Source: Rubrimonas sp036770645 (GTDB taxonomy: Bacteria > Pseudomonadota > Alphaproteobacteria > Rhodobacterales > Rhodobacteraceae). Taken from it: 64,000 nucleotides of DNA. Positions 27,053 through 36,000 of this stretch are shown piece after piece. The stretch lies in assembly GCA_036770645.1 (NCBI GenBank), contig DAIPIU010000003.1:22347-86346 (forward strand). The letters are read 5' to 3'. The notes below the pieces were generated by a model that was not told the origin of the DNA, did not search any database, and was given only the letters and a program-made list of their open reading frames with translations. Position numbers and translations under genes: made by a program. Within the stretch, counting starts at the first letter, position 1. Every line of letters begins with the position of its first letter.

Positions 27053-27823
27053 TCAGGCCGCGAGGAAGTCCGCAACCGCCGCAAGGAAGGGCTCGGGCCG
27101 GTCGGCGTGCAGCCAGTGGCCCGCTCCCTCCAGAGCTTCGATGCGCGCGGCCGGAAAGCGGGCGCGGATCGCGGCATGGTGACGCTCGGCGACATAATCG
27201 GACTCGCCGCCGCGCAGGAACAGGGCGGGCCCGTCGAAGCGCGCGCCGGGCAGGGCCGGGAAGGACAGGATGTCCTCCATCGCCGCGGCCAGCGCGTCGA
27301 GGTTGGGCCGCCAGCGCGCGCGTCCCTCCGCCACCTCGAGGTTCTGCAGGATGAAGGCGCGCAGCGGGGCCTGCGGGATCGCCGCGGCCAGCATCGGGTC
27401 GGCGTCGGAGCGCCGCGTCACCCGCGCCAGGTCCACCCCCCGCATCGCCGCGACATAGTCGCCATGGCCGTGGTCGTAGGCCACCGGCGCGATGTCGGCC
27501 ACGATCAGCCGCCGCACCAGGCCGGGGCGCGTCAGCGCCAGCGCCATCGCCGCCTTGCCGCCCATCGAATGGCCCAGCACATCGGCGATGCCGCCCGCGG
27601 CCCCGATGCTTTCGGCCAGGTCGCCCGCCATGGCCTCGTAGCCGGCCTCCGCGCTCCAGCCGCTGTCGCCGTGGTTGCGCATGTCGACCACGACCACCGG
27701 CCGCGCCTGCGCCAGCCGCCTGGCCAGCGAGGCCCAGTTGCGTCCGGCCCCGAACAGGCCGTGGGCGACCAGCAGGGGCACGCCGTCGCCATCGCCGCCA
27801 TAGCGCGTCTCGGTCAGCCGCAT
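27053..27823 (-). CDS. Alpha/beta hydrolase (YbfF-like esterase)
   Basis: 256 residues with the alpha/beta hydrolase layout: LLVAHGLFGAGRNW (oxyanion HG), VVDMRNHGDS, nucleophile elbow LGHSMGGKAAM, and the C-terminal ALEGAGHWLHADRP supplying the catalytic His. The LFGxxxNW and NHGxS motifs are those of the YbfF/acyl-CoA esterase subgroup. ATG 27823 has GGAAGGGA upstream. It is divergent from the LpxR-like gene, with 74 bases between. The exact substrate is unknown. Confidence 0.88.
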   Translation of the reverse strand: MRLTETRYGGDGDGVPLLVAHGLFGAGRNWASLARRLAQARPVVVVDMRNHGDSGWSAEAGYEAMAGDLAESIGAAGGIADVLGHSMGGKAAMALALTRPGLVRRLIVADIAPVAYDHGHGDYVAAMRGVDLARVTRRSDADPMLAAAIPQAPLRAFILQNLEVAEGRARWRPNLDALAAAMEDILSFPALPGARFDGPALFLRGGESDYVAERHHAAIRARFPAARIEALEGAGHWLHADRPEPFLAAVADFLAA

Positions 27824-27897
27824 CGCAGTGTCCCTTCCGTCTTGCCGGGGCGCCCGCGCCTCGCGATGCTGCGCCGCCCGCCCCCGGAGACCCGCCC

Positions 27898-28881
27898 ATG
27901 CGCGCCGCCGCCTGTCTGCTCGCCGCCCTCGCGGCCCCGCCCGCCCTGGCCGCCGAGGATGGCCGTCGCCTCGGCGGCGGCTTCCTGACTGCGGTCTGGG
28001 AGAACGACATCTTCGCGGGCGAGGACCGCAAATACACCAACGGGGCCTTCCTGCGCTACACCGCGCCGCCCAACGCGCTGCCGGGCTGGGGGTCCTGGCT
28101 GCGCGGACAGTTGCAGGGCTTCACCCCCGCCCAGGACTGGACGCACGCCTATGCGCTGGGGCACGCGCTGTTCACCGCCTCCGACATCAACGACCCCGAC
28201 CCGCCGCCCGACGACCGGCCCTATGCGGCCTTCCTGTTCGGCACGGCCACGCTGTTCGCCGAGGCGCCCGACCGGCTCGACACCTTCGCGCTCGATGTCG
28301 GCATCGTCGGCCCGGCGGCCCTGGGCGAGGAGATCCAGTCCTTCATCCACGACACCATCACCGGCGACGACCCGCAGGGCTGGGACACCCAGCTCGGGAA
28401 CGAGATCGCCTTCCGCGCGCTGTATGAGCAGACCCGGCGCGTGCCGCTGACCGGCCTGCTCGGGATCGGCCTCGAGGTCGACGCGCTGCCCACCGCGTCG
28501 GTGGCGCTCGGCACGCTCGAGACCTCGGCCGGCGCGGGCGTGCTGCTGCGGCTGGGCGAGAGCCTGCGCGGCGACTGGGGGCCGGACCGGGTGCGGCGCG
28601 GCCTCGGCGGCCCGTCGCTGGGGGCGCCCACGGGCGGCTGGCAGATCTATGGCGGCGCGCAGGGGCTGGCCGTGGCGCGCAACCTGTTCCTCGACGGGAA
28701 CACCTTCCGCGACAGCCGCTCGACCGACAAGGAGGCGCTGGTGGCCGAGTTCAGCCTCGGCGCCTCCTATGCGTGGGAGAACACCGTGATCAGCTACACC
28801 CATGTCTTCCGCAGCCCCGAATTCGAGGCGCAGGACGACTGGGGCAATTTCGGCAGCGTGAACCTGCGCGTGCGGTTCTGA
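27898..28881 (+). CDS. LpxR-type lipid A 3'-O-deacylase (DUF2219), outer-membrane barrel
   Basis: Predicted outer-membrane beta-barrel enzyme that removes the 3'-acyloxyacyl chain of lipid A. 327 residues with a Sec signal cut after ALA at 19. Family residues are visible: VWENDIFAGEDRKYTNG near the mature N-terminus (Asn36-Asp37, and Thr/Asn of the YTNG motif), FIHDTITGDDPQGWDTQLGNE with catalytic His151, and the final Phe expected for an outer-membrane barrel (LRVRF). In Salmonella LpxR the Asn, Asp and His are needed for calcium-dependent catalysis. This would remodel the endotoxin of this organism; activity is inferred. Confidence 0.88.
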   Translation: MRAAACLLAALAAPPALAAEDGRRLGGGFLTAVWENDIFAGEDRKYTNGAFLRYTAPPNALPGWGSWLRGQLQGFTPAQDWTHAYALGHALFTASDINDPDPPPDDRPYAAFLFGTATLFAEAPDRLDTFALDVGIVGPAALGEEIQSFIHDTITGDDPQGWDTQLGNEIAFRALYEQTRRVPLTGLLGIGLEVDALPTASVALGTLETSAGAGVLLRLGESLRGDWGPDRVRRGLGGPSLGAPTGGWQIYGGAQGLAVARNLFLDGNTFRDSRSTDKEALVAEFSLGASYAWENTVISYTHVFRSPEFEAQDDWGNFGSVNLRVRF

Positions 28882-28888
28882 CGCGGCG

Positions 28889-29611
28889 TCAGTCGGTCAG
28901 GCGGTAGTCCACCGTGCTGACCACGCGCACGATCTTCCGGCGCTCGAAGCGTTCGTCGAAATCGCCGTCGCGGGCCAGGAACTGCACGACGCCCTGGTTG
29001 GCCGAGACGATCGCGCCCACCCGCGCGCCGCTGTCGGCGGCGAACTGGTCAGCCGCCTCGCGCGCGCTTCGCGTGGCGTCGGCGATCATGCCGGGCTTGA
29101 TCGCGTTGATGCCGGTGAAGCTGTAGAGCGGCCGCGGGGCCTCGGCATAGTCGCCCTCGCCCAGCAGCACGCCTGCGGTCAGCAGGTCGAGCGTGCGCGC
29201 CGTCAGCGCCGCGACCGCCGCGACATCCGCCGTGCGCACCCGCACCGCGCCGGCGGCGGTGTAGCGCAGCCGCTCCGACGCGCCCTGATCGACGAAGATC
29301 CGGTCCACCCGCAGGGCGAAGGGTTCGTCGCCGATCTCGGACGCGGCGATGCCGCCGCCCGCGACGAAGGCCCGGACCGCCGCGGCCGCGCGCCCGGCCG
29401 CGGCGATGGCCTGCTCCTGCGTCGCCCCTTCGCCGCGGAAGGCGATGCGCCAGGCGGCCACGTCGGCCTCGACATCGCGCTCGGCCAGCCCCTTCACCGT
29501 CACGACGCGCTGCGGCGCGCGGCTCTCGACCAGCGCCTGCCCGCCCAGCCAGGCGGCCGCGGCCAGCCCCAGCCCGACGAACAGCCCCGCGCCCGCATCG
29601 CCCGCGCCCAT
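28889..29611 (-). CDS. SIMPL-domain (DUF541) periplasmic protein
   Basis: 240 residues: an N-terminal signal anchor (LFVGLGLAAAAWLGGQALV) then a SIMPL domain beginning RVVTVKGLAERDVEADVAAWRIAF and including YTAAGAVRVRTADV and ARSAREAADQFAADSG. SIMPL proteins are linked to oxidative stress tolerance and outer-membrane associations, but no catalytic role is established. Its start lies next to the stop of the Fe-S scaffold-like gene (29613), so both are likely one transcript; it converges with the LpxR gene. Confidence 0.85.
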   Translation of the reverse strand: MGAGDAGAGLFVGLGLAAAAWLGGQALVESRAPQRVVTVKGLAERDVEADVAAWRIAFRGEGATQEQAIAAAGRAAAAVRAFVAGGGIAASEIGDEPFALRVDRIFVDQGASERLRYTAAGAVRVRTADVAAVAALTARTLDLLTAGVLLGEGDYAEAPRPLYSFTGINAIKPGMIADATRSAREAADQFAADSGARVGAIVSANQGVVQFLARDGDFDERFERRKIVRVVSTVDYRLTD

Positions 29612-29612
29612 C

Positions 29613-30065
29613 TCAGCCCGCCGCGCGGGCCTGCGCCGCGTCGATGGCCCCGAGCAGCGCGTCCCAGGCCAGCAGGATCGAGGCGTGGCGGTTGCGGTAG
29701 TCGCGCGCCGGGCGCAGCACCTCGAGCCCGTCGAAGGGCGGCGGCGGGGCGTCGGCCCCGTCCTTCAGCATGGCCGCCAGCGCCTCGCGCCCCGCGGCGA
29801 TCTGCGCCCGTGTCAGGCCCAGCGCCGCGCCGCCCAGCACCGCCGCCGAGGACTGGCCCAGCGCGCAGGCCTTCACGTCCTGCCCGAAGGCGATCACGGT
29901 GTCGCCGTCCAGCCGCACGTCCGCGGTTACGGTCGACCCGCACAGCGGCGAGCGCCGCATGGCCGTGCCGTCGGCCTGCGCCAGCCGTCCCGCATGGGGG
30001 ATGTCGGCCGCCAGCGCGAGGATGCGCTTGCTGTAGAGCTGGATGAGGTCCTGGCCGTCAGACAT
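29613..30065 (-). CDS. IscU/NifU-N-like Fe-S scaffold protein lacking the third cysteine
   Basis: 150 residues from ATG 30065. Two conserved cysteines are at C42 (SPLCGSTV) and C67 (KACALGQSSA), matching the first two cluster ligands of IscU, and H127 in RNRHASILL matches the ligand His; the Cys that follows this His in IscU is Ala128 here. The frame could be extended upstream but only through non-coding sequence. It probably works as a variant Fe-S assembly or carrier protein. No iscS or suf genes are near. It is divergent from hisI. Confidence 0.85.
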   Translation of the reverse strand: MSDGQDLIQLYSKRILALAADIPHAGRLAQADGTAMRRSPLCGSTVTADVRLDGDTVIAFGQDVKACALGQSSAAVLGGAALGLTRAQIAAGREALAAMLKDGADAPPPPFDGLEVLRPARDYRNRHASILLAWDALLGAIDAAQARAAG

Positions 30066-30161
30066 CGCATCGTCCCTTCCCGTGCTTGCGCGGCCTCTAG
30101 ATAGCGCTGCCGGCCGCAGGATAAAACGGGGGCCGTCGCATCCGCCCGAAAGGCCGCCCCC

Positions 30162-30524
30162 GTGATCCGCCCACCGACCGTCGCCGTCGCACCGGCCGAC
30201 CTGCGATTCGACGCGCGCGGGCTGATCCCCGCCATCGCCCAGGCCCATGACACCGGCGAGGTGCTGATGATGGCCTGGATGAACGCCGCCGCCGTCGCCG
30301 CAACGCTGGCCGAGGGGCGCGCCGTGTACTGGTCGCGCTCGCGCGGCGAGCTTTGGCGCAAGGGCGACACGTCGGGCCATGTCCAGCGCCTTGTCGAGAT
30401 GCGCGCCGACTGCGACCGCGACTGCCTGCTGCTGCGGATCGAGCAGACGGGCCCGGCCTGCCACACCGGCGCGCCATCCTGCTTCTTCGGGTCGGTCAGC
30501 CCGCCACCCGCAGCGTCAGGTTGA
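30162..30524 (+). CDS. hisI: Phosphoribosyl-AMP cyclohydrolase
   Basis: Third step of histidine synthesis, opening the adenine ring of PR-AMP. 120 residues from GTG 30162; monofunctional, without HisE, as in most alphaproteobacteria. Metal ligands are visible: DCDRD at 83-87 (D83, D85, D87 and C84) and C100 in ACHTG. VYWSRSRGELWRKG is the substrate-binding signature. The 3' end overlaps the convergent alkB gene by 29 bases. Confidence 0.95.
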   Translation: MIRPPTVAVAPADLRFDARGLIPAIAQAHDTGEVLMMAWMNAAAVAATLAEGRAVYWSRSRGELWRKGDTSGHVQRLVEMRADCDRDCLLLRIEQTGPACHTGAPSCFFGSVSPPPAASG

Positions 30525-31101
30525 TCCGCCCGCCCTCGGGCAGCAGGGTCGAGGCCCCGGCGCGCAGCCGGTCCACGCCGTGGAAGGCCAGCCGCGCGGG
30601 GCCGGCCAGCACCGCCACGTCGCCCGATTCGAGCCAAAGCGAGGCGGTGGGGTCGCCACGGCGCAACCCGCCCATGCGGAACAACGCCGGGTCGCCCAGC
30701 GAGATCGAGACGACGGGCGCGGTCGGGTCGCGCTCGTCGGCGTCGCGGTGCAGGCCCATGCGGGCAGCGGCGTCGTAGAGGTTCACCAGCATGCTGTCTG
30801 GTGCCGCCGGCCAGTCCGCGACGCGCCGCCAGACCGCCAGCGCCGCCTCGGGGATCGGCGGCCAGGGCAGGCCGGTGACGGGCGAGACCGGCGCGTAGCC
30901 ATAGCCCGCGGCCGAGGCGGTCCAGCCCAGCCGCCCCGCCGCCGTCATCCGCACCGACATGACCCGCCCGCCCGGCACGGCATAGCGCGTCGGCGGGGCC
31001 AGCGCGGCGATGGCGCGCACGTCCGCCAGCAGCGCCGCCTGCGCGGGGCGGTCGAGCAGCCCGCGCCAGATGCGCGCGCCCTTGAGGTCGATGGGGTTCA
31101 T
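30496..31101 (-). CDS. alkB: AlkB-type 2-oxoglutarate-dependent dioxygenase (DNA/RNA demethylation repair)
   Basis: 201 residues from ATG 31101; an upstream TTG would extend it but is unlikely. Fe(II) ligands HRD in GLHRDADE and a distal His in LAFHGVDR, and the 2-oxoglutarate-binding Arg pair in RINLTLR. MLVNLYDAAARMGLH and the WPPIP segment match AlkB. It removes alkyl lesions from bases by oxidation. The 3' end overlaps hisI on the other strand. A G-rich, gene-free stretch of 114 bases follows its start. Confidence 0.93.
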   Translation of the reverse strand: MNPIDLKGARIWRGLLDRPAQAALLADVRAIAALAPPTRYAVPGGRVMSVRMTAAGRLGWTASAAGYGYAPVSPVTGLPWPPIPEAALAVWRRVADWPAAPDSMLVNLYDAAARMGLHRDADERDPTAPVVSISLGDPALFRMGGLRRGDPTASLWLESGDVAVLAGPARLAFHGVDRLRAGASTLLPEGGRINLTLRVAG

Positions 31102-31215
31102 CGGCGGCAGGGTGGCCGCGCGGCGCCTGCCGGGCAAGCGGGGAGGGCGCGCCGCCCGCCGGCGGCGGCGCCCGGCGGGCGGGGGCGGCGTCCCGCCATC
31201 CCGCGCCGGGCGGCG

Positions 31216-31572
31216 TCAGCGGATGTCGCGGCGGACCATCTCGGCGATCAGTTCGCGGATGTGGGCCCGGTCGCTCTCGTGCTGGGTCTCCAGGCGGGCG
31301 TGGTTGGCCGCCAGCACCACGTTGCGCGCCGCGAGATCGGCGACCTCGCGGTTCAGCGCCCGGATCTCCTCGGTCAGCCGCAGGATCAGCTCGCTGTCGT
31401 CGCGCAGGGCCTCCGCGGCCTTGTCGGCGGCGGCTGCGGTGTCGCGCCGCCCCTCCGACAGCATCGCCGCAAGGCCCAGCGAGCGCTCGTCGAGGAATTC
31501 GCGAAAGGCACCCGTCGGCTTGTCCGACATCTCGTCGAGCAGCGCGATGAGCGAGGCGAGCAGCCAATCCAC
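31216..31572 (-). CDS. Small coiled-coil protein, unknown role
   Basis: 118 residues from GTG 31572, with a perfect AGGAGG six bases upstream that itself overlaps the end of the preceding gene. Hydrophobic start (MDWLLASLIALLDEM) then a long amphipathic, probably coiled-coil region (LRDDSELILRLTEEIRALNREVADLAARNVVL...). No recognised domain. Together with the 78-residue gene it forms a two-gene unit whose stop codon lies one base before the GTG. Possibly a scaffold or regulatory partner; unknown. Confidence 0.7.
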   Translation of the reverse strand: MDWLLASLIALLDEMSDKPTGAFREFLDERSLGLAAMLSEGRRDTAAAADKAAEALRDDSELILRLTEEIRALNREVADLAARNVVLAANHARLETQHESDRAHIRELIAEMVRRDIR

Positions 31573-31573
31573 C

Positions 31574-31810
31574 CTAATCCTCCTTCGCCTCGGCAGGCGG
31601 CGCCGCTCCGTCGAGGGCCTGTCCGCGCGCCTCGCGACGGGCGCGCTGCGCCCGCACGGTGTCGAGCGTCGCCGCCGCCGTCTCGCGCGCGCCGGCGTTG
31701 TGGGCCACGGCCTCGCTCAGCCGCTCGCCCCGCTGGGATGTCTCGGCGATCTCGGCCTTCAGCGAGGCGACGAGCACACCGACGAAGTTCGCGGCCATGG
31801 TCTTGTCCAT
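31574..31810 (-). CDS. Small helical protein, unknown role
   Basis: 78 residues from ATG 31810, ending TAG directly before the next gene. Predicted largely helical (FVGVLVASLKAEIAETSQRGERLSEAV...), with Ala/Arg-rich end. It is co-transcribed with the coiled-coil protein downstream. No homologous family recognised. Third codon positions are GC-rich and a partner gene with a good ribosome site supports that it is real. Confidence 0.6.
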   Translation of the reverse strand: MDKTMAANFVGVLVASLKAEIAETSQRGERLSEAVAHNAGARETAAATLDTVRAQRARREARGQALDGAAPPAEAKED

Positions 31811-31859
31811 GGCCCGGGACGCTAGCGGCGCGAAACTGAAGGAATCGCCAACGCCGCGG

Positions 31860-32885
31860 TCAGACCCGCGGCGGGCTGTCGATGGCGACCGCGCCCACGT
31901 CGCGCCAGATCGAGGATGCGCCGAACAGCCGCGCGCGCAGATCGAGCCATGCGAAGAACCACCCCACCTGACGTCCCTTCACCCCGGGCAGGCCGGCCGG
32001 GTCGAGCCCGTTCCAGGGCAGGAAGGGGTTGCGGCGCAGATAGCCGTGGATCTCGACGCGGGTGGTGGGCCGCGCGCTCGGGCTGCGGCGATGGAACCCG
32101 TAGGTGTCGGCGATCACCAGCGTGTTGGCGCGCACGTCCATCGTCCGCGGCGGCCCGTAGCCCAGCGCCGCCAGCCCTTCCTCCCCGATGCGGAACGACC
32201 CCAGCGCATGGTGGCGGCGCGGGTCGTCGCGGGCGGTCAGGCTCTGCGCGTGCTCCCACTCAAGCCTCTGCGGCGTCAGGCGGTGCGAGCCGGGGACGAA
32301 GACGAAGGGGCCGTCCTCGGGGCCGACATCGGTCAGGAACAGCCAAAGCTTCGCGGTGGGGTGGAAGGTGTCGGCGTGCAGGGCGGTCTGCGGGTCGGCC
32401 GCGTCGCGGCCCGGCCGGGCGATGACGCTTTGCAGGAACAGCGCCGGCGCCCCGGCCCGCCCGGCCGCATAGCCCATCAGGGCCGCGATGTCGCGTCGCC
32501 GGGCGAAGGCCCGCGCGGGGGCGAGGCGCGGTCCCGACAGCGCCGCCATCCGCGTCACGGTCGGGCCCTGGCGCATCTCGCGCGCCGGCAGGGGCGCGTC
32601 GAACACGGCCGTGCGCAGCGCCGCGAAGGCCTCGGGCGGCAGGAGATCGGGGCGAAGCACGAAGCCGTCGCGGTCGAATGCGGCGCGGTCGGCCGGATCG
32701 AGCCGCGCCGCCATCCGCGCCCGCCGCCACGCCGACAGGCGCGCGGCGGCGGCCACGCGCGTGCGGTGCAGGCCGAGGCGGTTCAGCCGCGGACTGCCCA
32801 GGATCGGGTTCCGGGCGAAGGATTTGTCCGACCCCGCCACGCCCGCGGCATGGCCGAGCCAGAGGAAGGGGCGTGCGAGCAGCAT
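31860..32885 (-). CDS. Phytanoyl-CoA dioxygenase (PhyH)-like 2-oxoglutarate oxygenase
   Basis: 341 residues from ATG 32885 (a GTG at 32912 would add nine residues). The non-heme iron motif H-x-D is in QTALHADTFHPTAK, the core strand in WLFLTDVGPEDGPFVFVPGSH, and the distal His in VIADTYGFHRRS. Such enzymes hydroxylate small molecules with 2-oxoglutarate and oxygen. Substrate unknown. It is divergent from pyruvate carboxylase with 140 bases between. Confidence 0.82.
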   Translation of the reverse strand: MLLARPFLWLGHAAGVAGSDKSFARNPILGSPRLNRLGLHRTRVAAAARLSAWRRARMAARLDPADRAAFDRDGFVLRPDLLPPEAFAALRTAVFDAPLPAREMRQGPTVTRMAALSGPRLAPARAFARRRDIAALMGYAAGRAGAPALFLQSVIARPGRDAADPQTALHADTFHPTAKLWLFLTDVGPEDGPFVFVPGSHRLTPQRLEWEHAQSLTARDDPRRHHALGSFRIGEEGLAALGYGPPRTMDVRANTLVIADTYGFHRRSPSARPTTRVEIHGYLRRNPFLPWNGLDPAGLPGVKGRQVGWFFAWLDLRARLFGASSIWRDVGAVAIDSPPRV

Positions 32886-33025
32886 GGACGCGGTCTCCGG
32901 CCGATGCGCCACAGTGCACCGCGCAGGGCCCGGTTGTCAGCAGGCGCGGTGCGAAAACCTTGCTGCGGTCCGCCCCGCGACCCGTTAGCCTGCCGCAAAC
33001 GCCGCCGCACGGGGAAACGCCGCCC

Positions 33026-36000
33026 ATGACCGTCTTCCGCAAGATCCTCGTCGCCAATCGCGGCGAAATCGCGATCCGCGTGATGCGCGCCGCCACCGAA
33101 CTCGGCAAGCGGACGGTCGCGATCTACGCCGAGGAGGACAAGCTCTCGCTCCACCGTTTCAAGGCCGACGAGGCCTATCGCGTGGGCGAGGGGCTGGGGC
33201 CGATCGCCGCCTATCTCTGCATCCCCGAGGTCATCCGCGTCGCGCGCGAATGCGGGGCCGACGCCATCCACCCGGGCTACGGCCTGCTGTCGGAGAACCC
33301 CGATTTCGTCGATGCCTGCGCCGAGGCCGGCATCGCCTTCATCGGACCCTCCGCCGCCACCATGCGGATGCTGGGCGACAAGGCCAGCGCGCGGCGCGCC
33401 GCCATCGCCGCCGGCGTGCCGGTGATCCCCGCGACCGAGGTGCTGGGCGACGACATGGACGCCGTGCGCGCCATGGCGGCCGAGGTCGGCTATCCGCTGA
33501 TGCTCAAGGCCTCCTGGGGCGGCGGCGGACGCGGCATGCGCCCGATCTTCGGCGAGGCGGAACTCGAGGCCAAGGTGAAGGAGGGGCGGCGCGAGGCCGA
33601 GGCCGCCTTCGGCAACGGCGAGGGCTATCTGGAAAAGATGGTCATGCGCGCCCGCCACGTGGAGGTGCAGATCCTCGGCGACCAGCACGGCAACATCGTC
33701 CACCTGTTCGAGCGCGACTGCACCGTGCAGCGGCGCAACCAGAAGGTCGTCGAGCGGGCGCCCGCCCCCTATCTCGACGAGGCGCAGCGGGCGGAGCTTT
33801 GCGAATACGGCCTGCGCATCGCGCGGCACGCCAACTACACCTGCGCCGGCACGGTCGAGTTCCTCCAGGACGCCGACGACGGCAAGTTCTACTTCATCGA
33901 GGTCAACCCGCGCGTTCAGGTCGAGCACACCGTCACCGAGGAGGTGACGGGCGTCGACATCGTGAAGGCGCAGATCCGCATCACCGAGGGCGCGCGCATC
34001 GGCGACGTGGCCGATTCGGGGGTTCCGGCGCAGCACCTGATCAGGCTGGACGGCCACGCCGTGCAGTGCCGCATAACCACCGAAGACCCGCTCAACAACT
34101 TCATCCCCGACTACGGCCGCATCACGGCCTATCGCGGCGCGACCGGCTTCGGCATCCGCCTCGATGGCGGCACCGCCTATTCCGGCGCGGTGATCACCCG
34201 CTTCTACGATTCCCTGCTGGAAAAGGTGACGGCCTGGGCGCCGACCGCCGACGAGGCCGTGGCGCGGCTAGACCGCGCGCTGCGCGAGTTCCGCATCCGC
34301 GGCGTCGCCACCAATCTCGCCTTCGTCGAGAACCTGATCGCGCACCCCAAGTTCCGCAGCTGCGAATACACCACCAAGTTCATCGACGACCACGCCGAGC
34401 TGTTCCAGTTCCAGAAACGCCGCGACCGCGCCACGAAGATCCTGCGCTACATCGCCGACGTGACCGTGAACGGCCACCCCGAGACCGGGGGCCGGCCGCG
34501 TCCGCCCGCCCATGCGCGCCTTCCCCGCCCGCCCGCCTGGCGCGTCGAGACCCCGCCGCCGGGCTTCAAGACCCTGCTCGACCAGAAGGGGCCGAAGGCC
34601 GTCGCCGACGCCATGCTGGCCGAGCCGCGCCTGCTGATGACCGACACGACCATGCGCGACGGCCACCAGTCGCTGCTGGCCACCCGCATGCGCTCGATCG
34701 ACATGGTGCGCGTCGCCGACGCCTATGCGCGCAACCTGCCGGGCCTGTTCTCGGTGGAATGCTGGGGCGGCGCGACCTTCGACGTGGCCTACCGCTTCCT
34801 GCAGGAATGCCCGTGGCAGCGGCTGCGCGACCTGCGCCGGCGGATGCCGAACCTGCTGCTGCAGATGCTGCTGCGCTCGTCCAACGGCGTCGGCTACACC
34901 AACTACCCCGACAACGTCGTGCGCCACTTCACGCTCCAGGCCGCCAAGACCGGGGTGGACGTGTTCCGCGTCTTCGACAGCCTCAACTGGGTCGAGAACA
35001 TGCGCGTCGCCATCGACGCGGTGCTGGAATCGGGCAAGATCTGCGAGGCCGCGGTCTGCTACACCGGCGACATCGACGATCCCGACCGCGCGAAATACTC
35101 GCTGTCGTATTATGTCGAGACGGCGAAGGCGCTGGAGGCCGCGGGCGCCCACGTGCTGGGCGTCAAGGACATGGCGGGGCTGCTCAAGCCCGCCGCGGCG
35201 CGCCGGCTGATCGCGGCGCTGAAGGACGAGATCGCCATCCCGATCCACTTCCACACCCACGACACCTCCGGCATCTCCGGGGCGTCCGTGCTGGCGGCGG
35301 CGGAGGCCGGGGTGGACGCGGCCGACGCGGCGATGGACTCGTTCTCCGGGATGACCTCGCAGCCCTGCATGGGCTCCATCGTCGCGGCCCTGCGCGGCCA
35401 GCCCCGCGACACCGGCCTCGACCCGTCCGCGATCCGCGAGATCTCGGATTACTGGGAGCAGGTGCGCGGCCAGTATGTCGGCTTCGAGACCGACATGAAG
35501 GCCCCGGCCGCCGAGGTGTATCTGCACGAGATGCCGGGCGGCCAGTTCACCAACCTCAAGGCCCAGGCGCGCAGCCTCGGGCTCGAGGAGAAATGGCCCG
35601 AGGTGGCGAAGGCCTACGCCGAGGCCAACGCCATGTTCGGCGACATCGTGAAGGTCACGCCCTCGTCCAAGGTGGTGGGCGACATGGCGCTGATGATGGT
35701 CACGCAGGGCCTGACCCGCGCCGATGTCGAGGACATGGCGAAGGACATCGCCTTTCCCGAATCCGTGGTCGGCATGATGCGGGGCGAACTCGGCCAGCCT
35801 CCCGGCGGCTGGCCCGCGGCGATCCAGGGCAAGGTGCTGAAGGGCGAGACCCCCATCACGGGCCGCCCCGGGGCCGAGATGGCGCCCGTCGATCTCGAGG
35901 CGGTGCGCGCCGCGGTGTCGGAGGAACTGGAGGGCAAGCCCGTCGACGACGAGGATCTCGCCTCCTACCTCATGTATCCGAAGGTCTACCTCGACTACAT

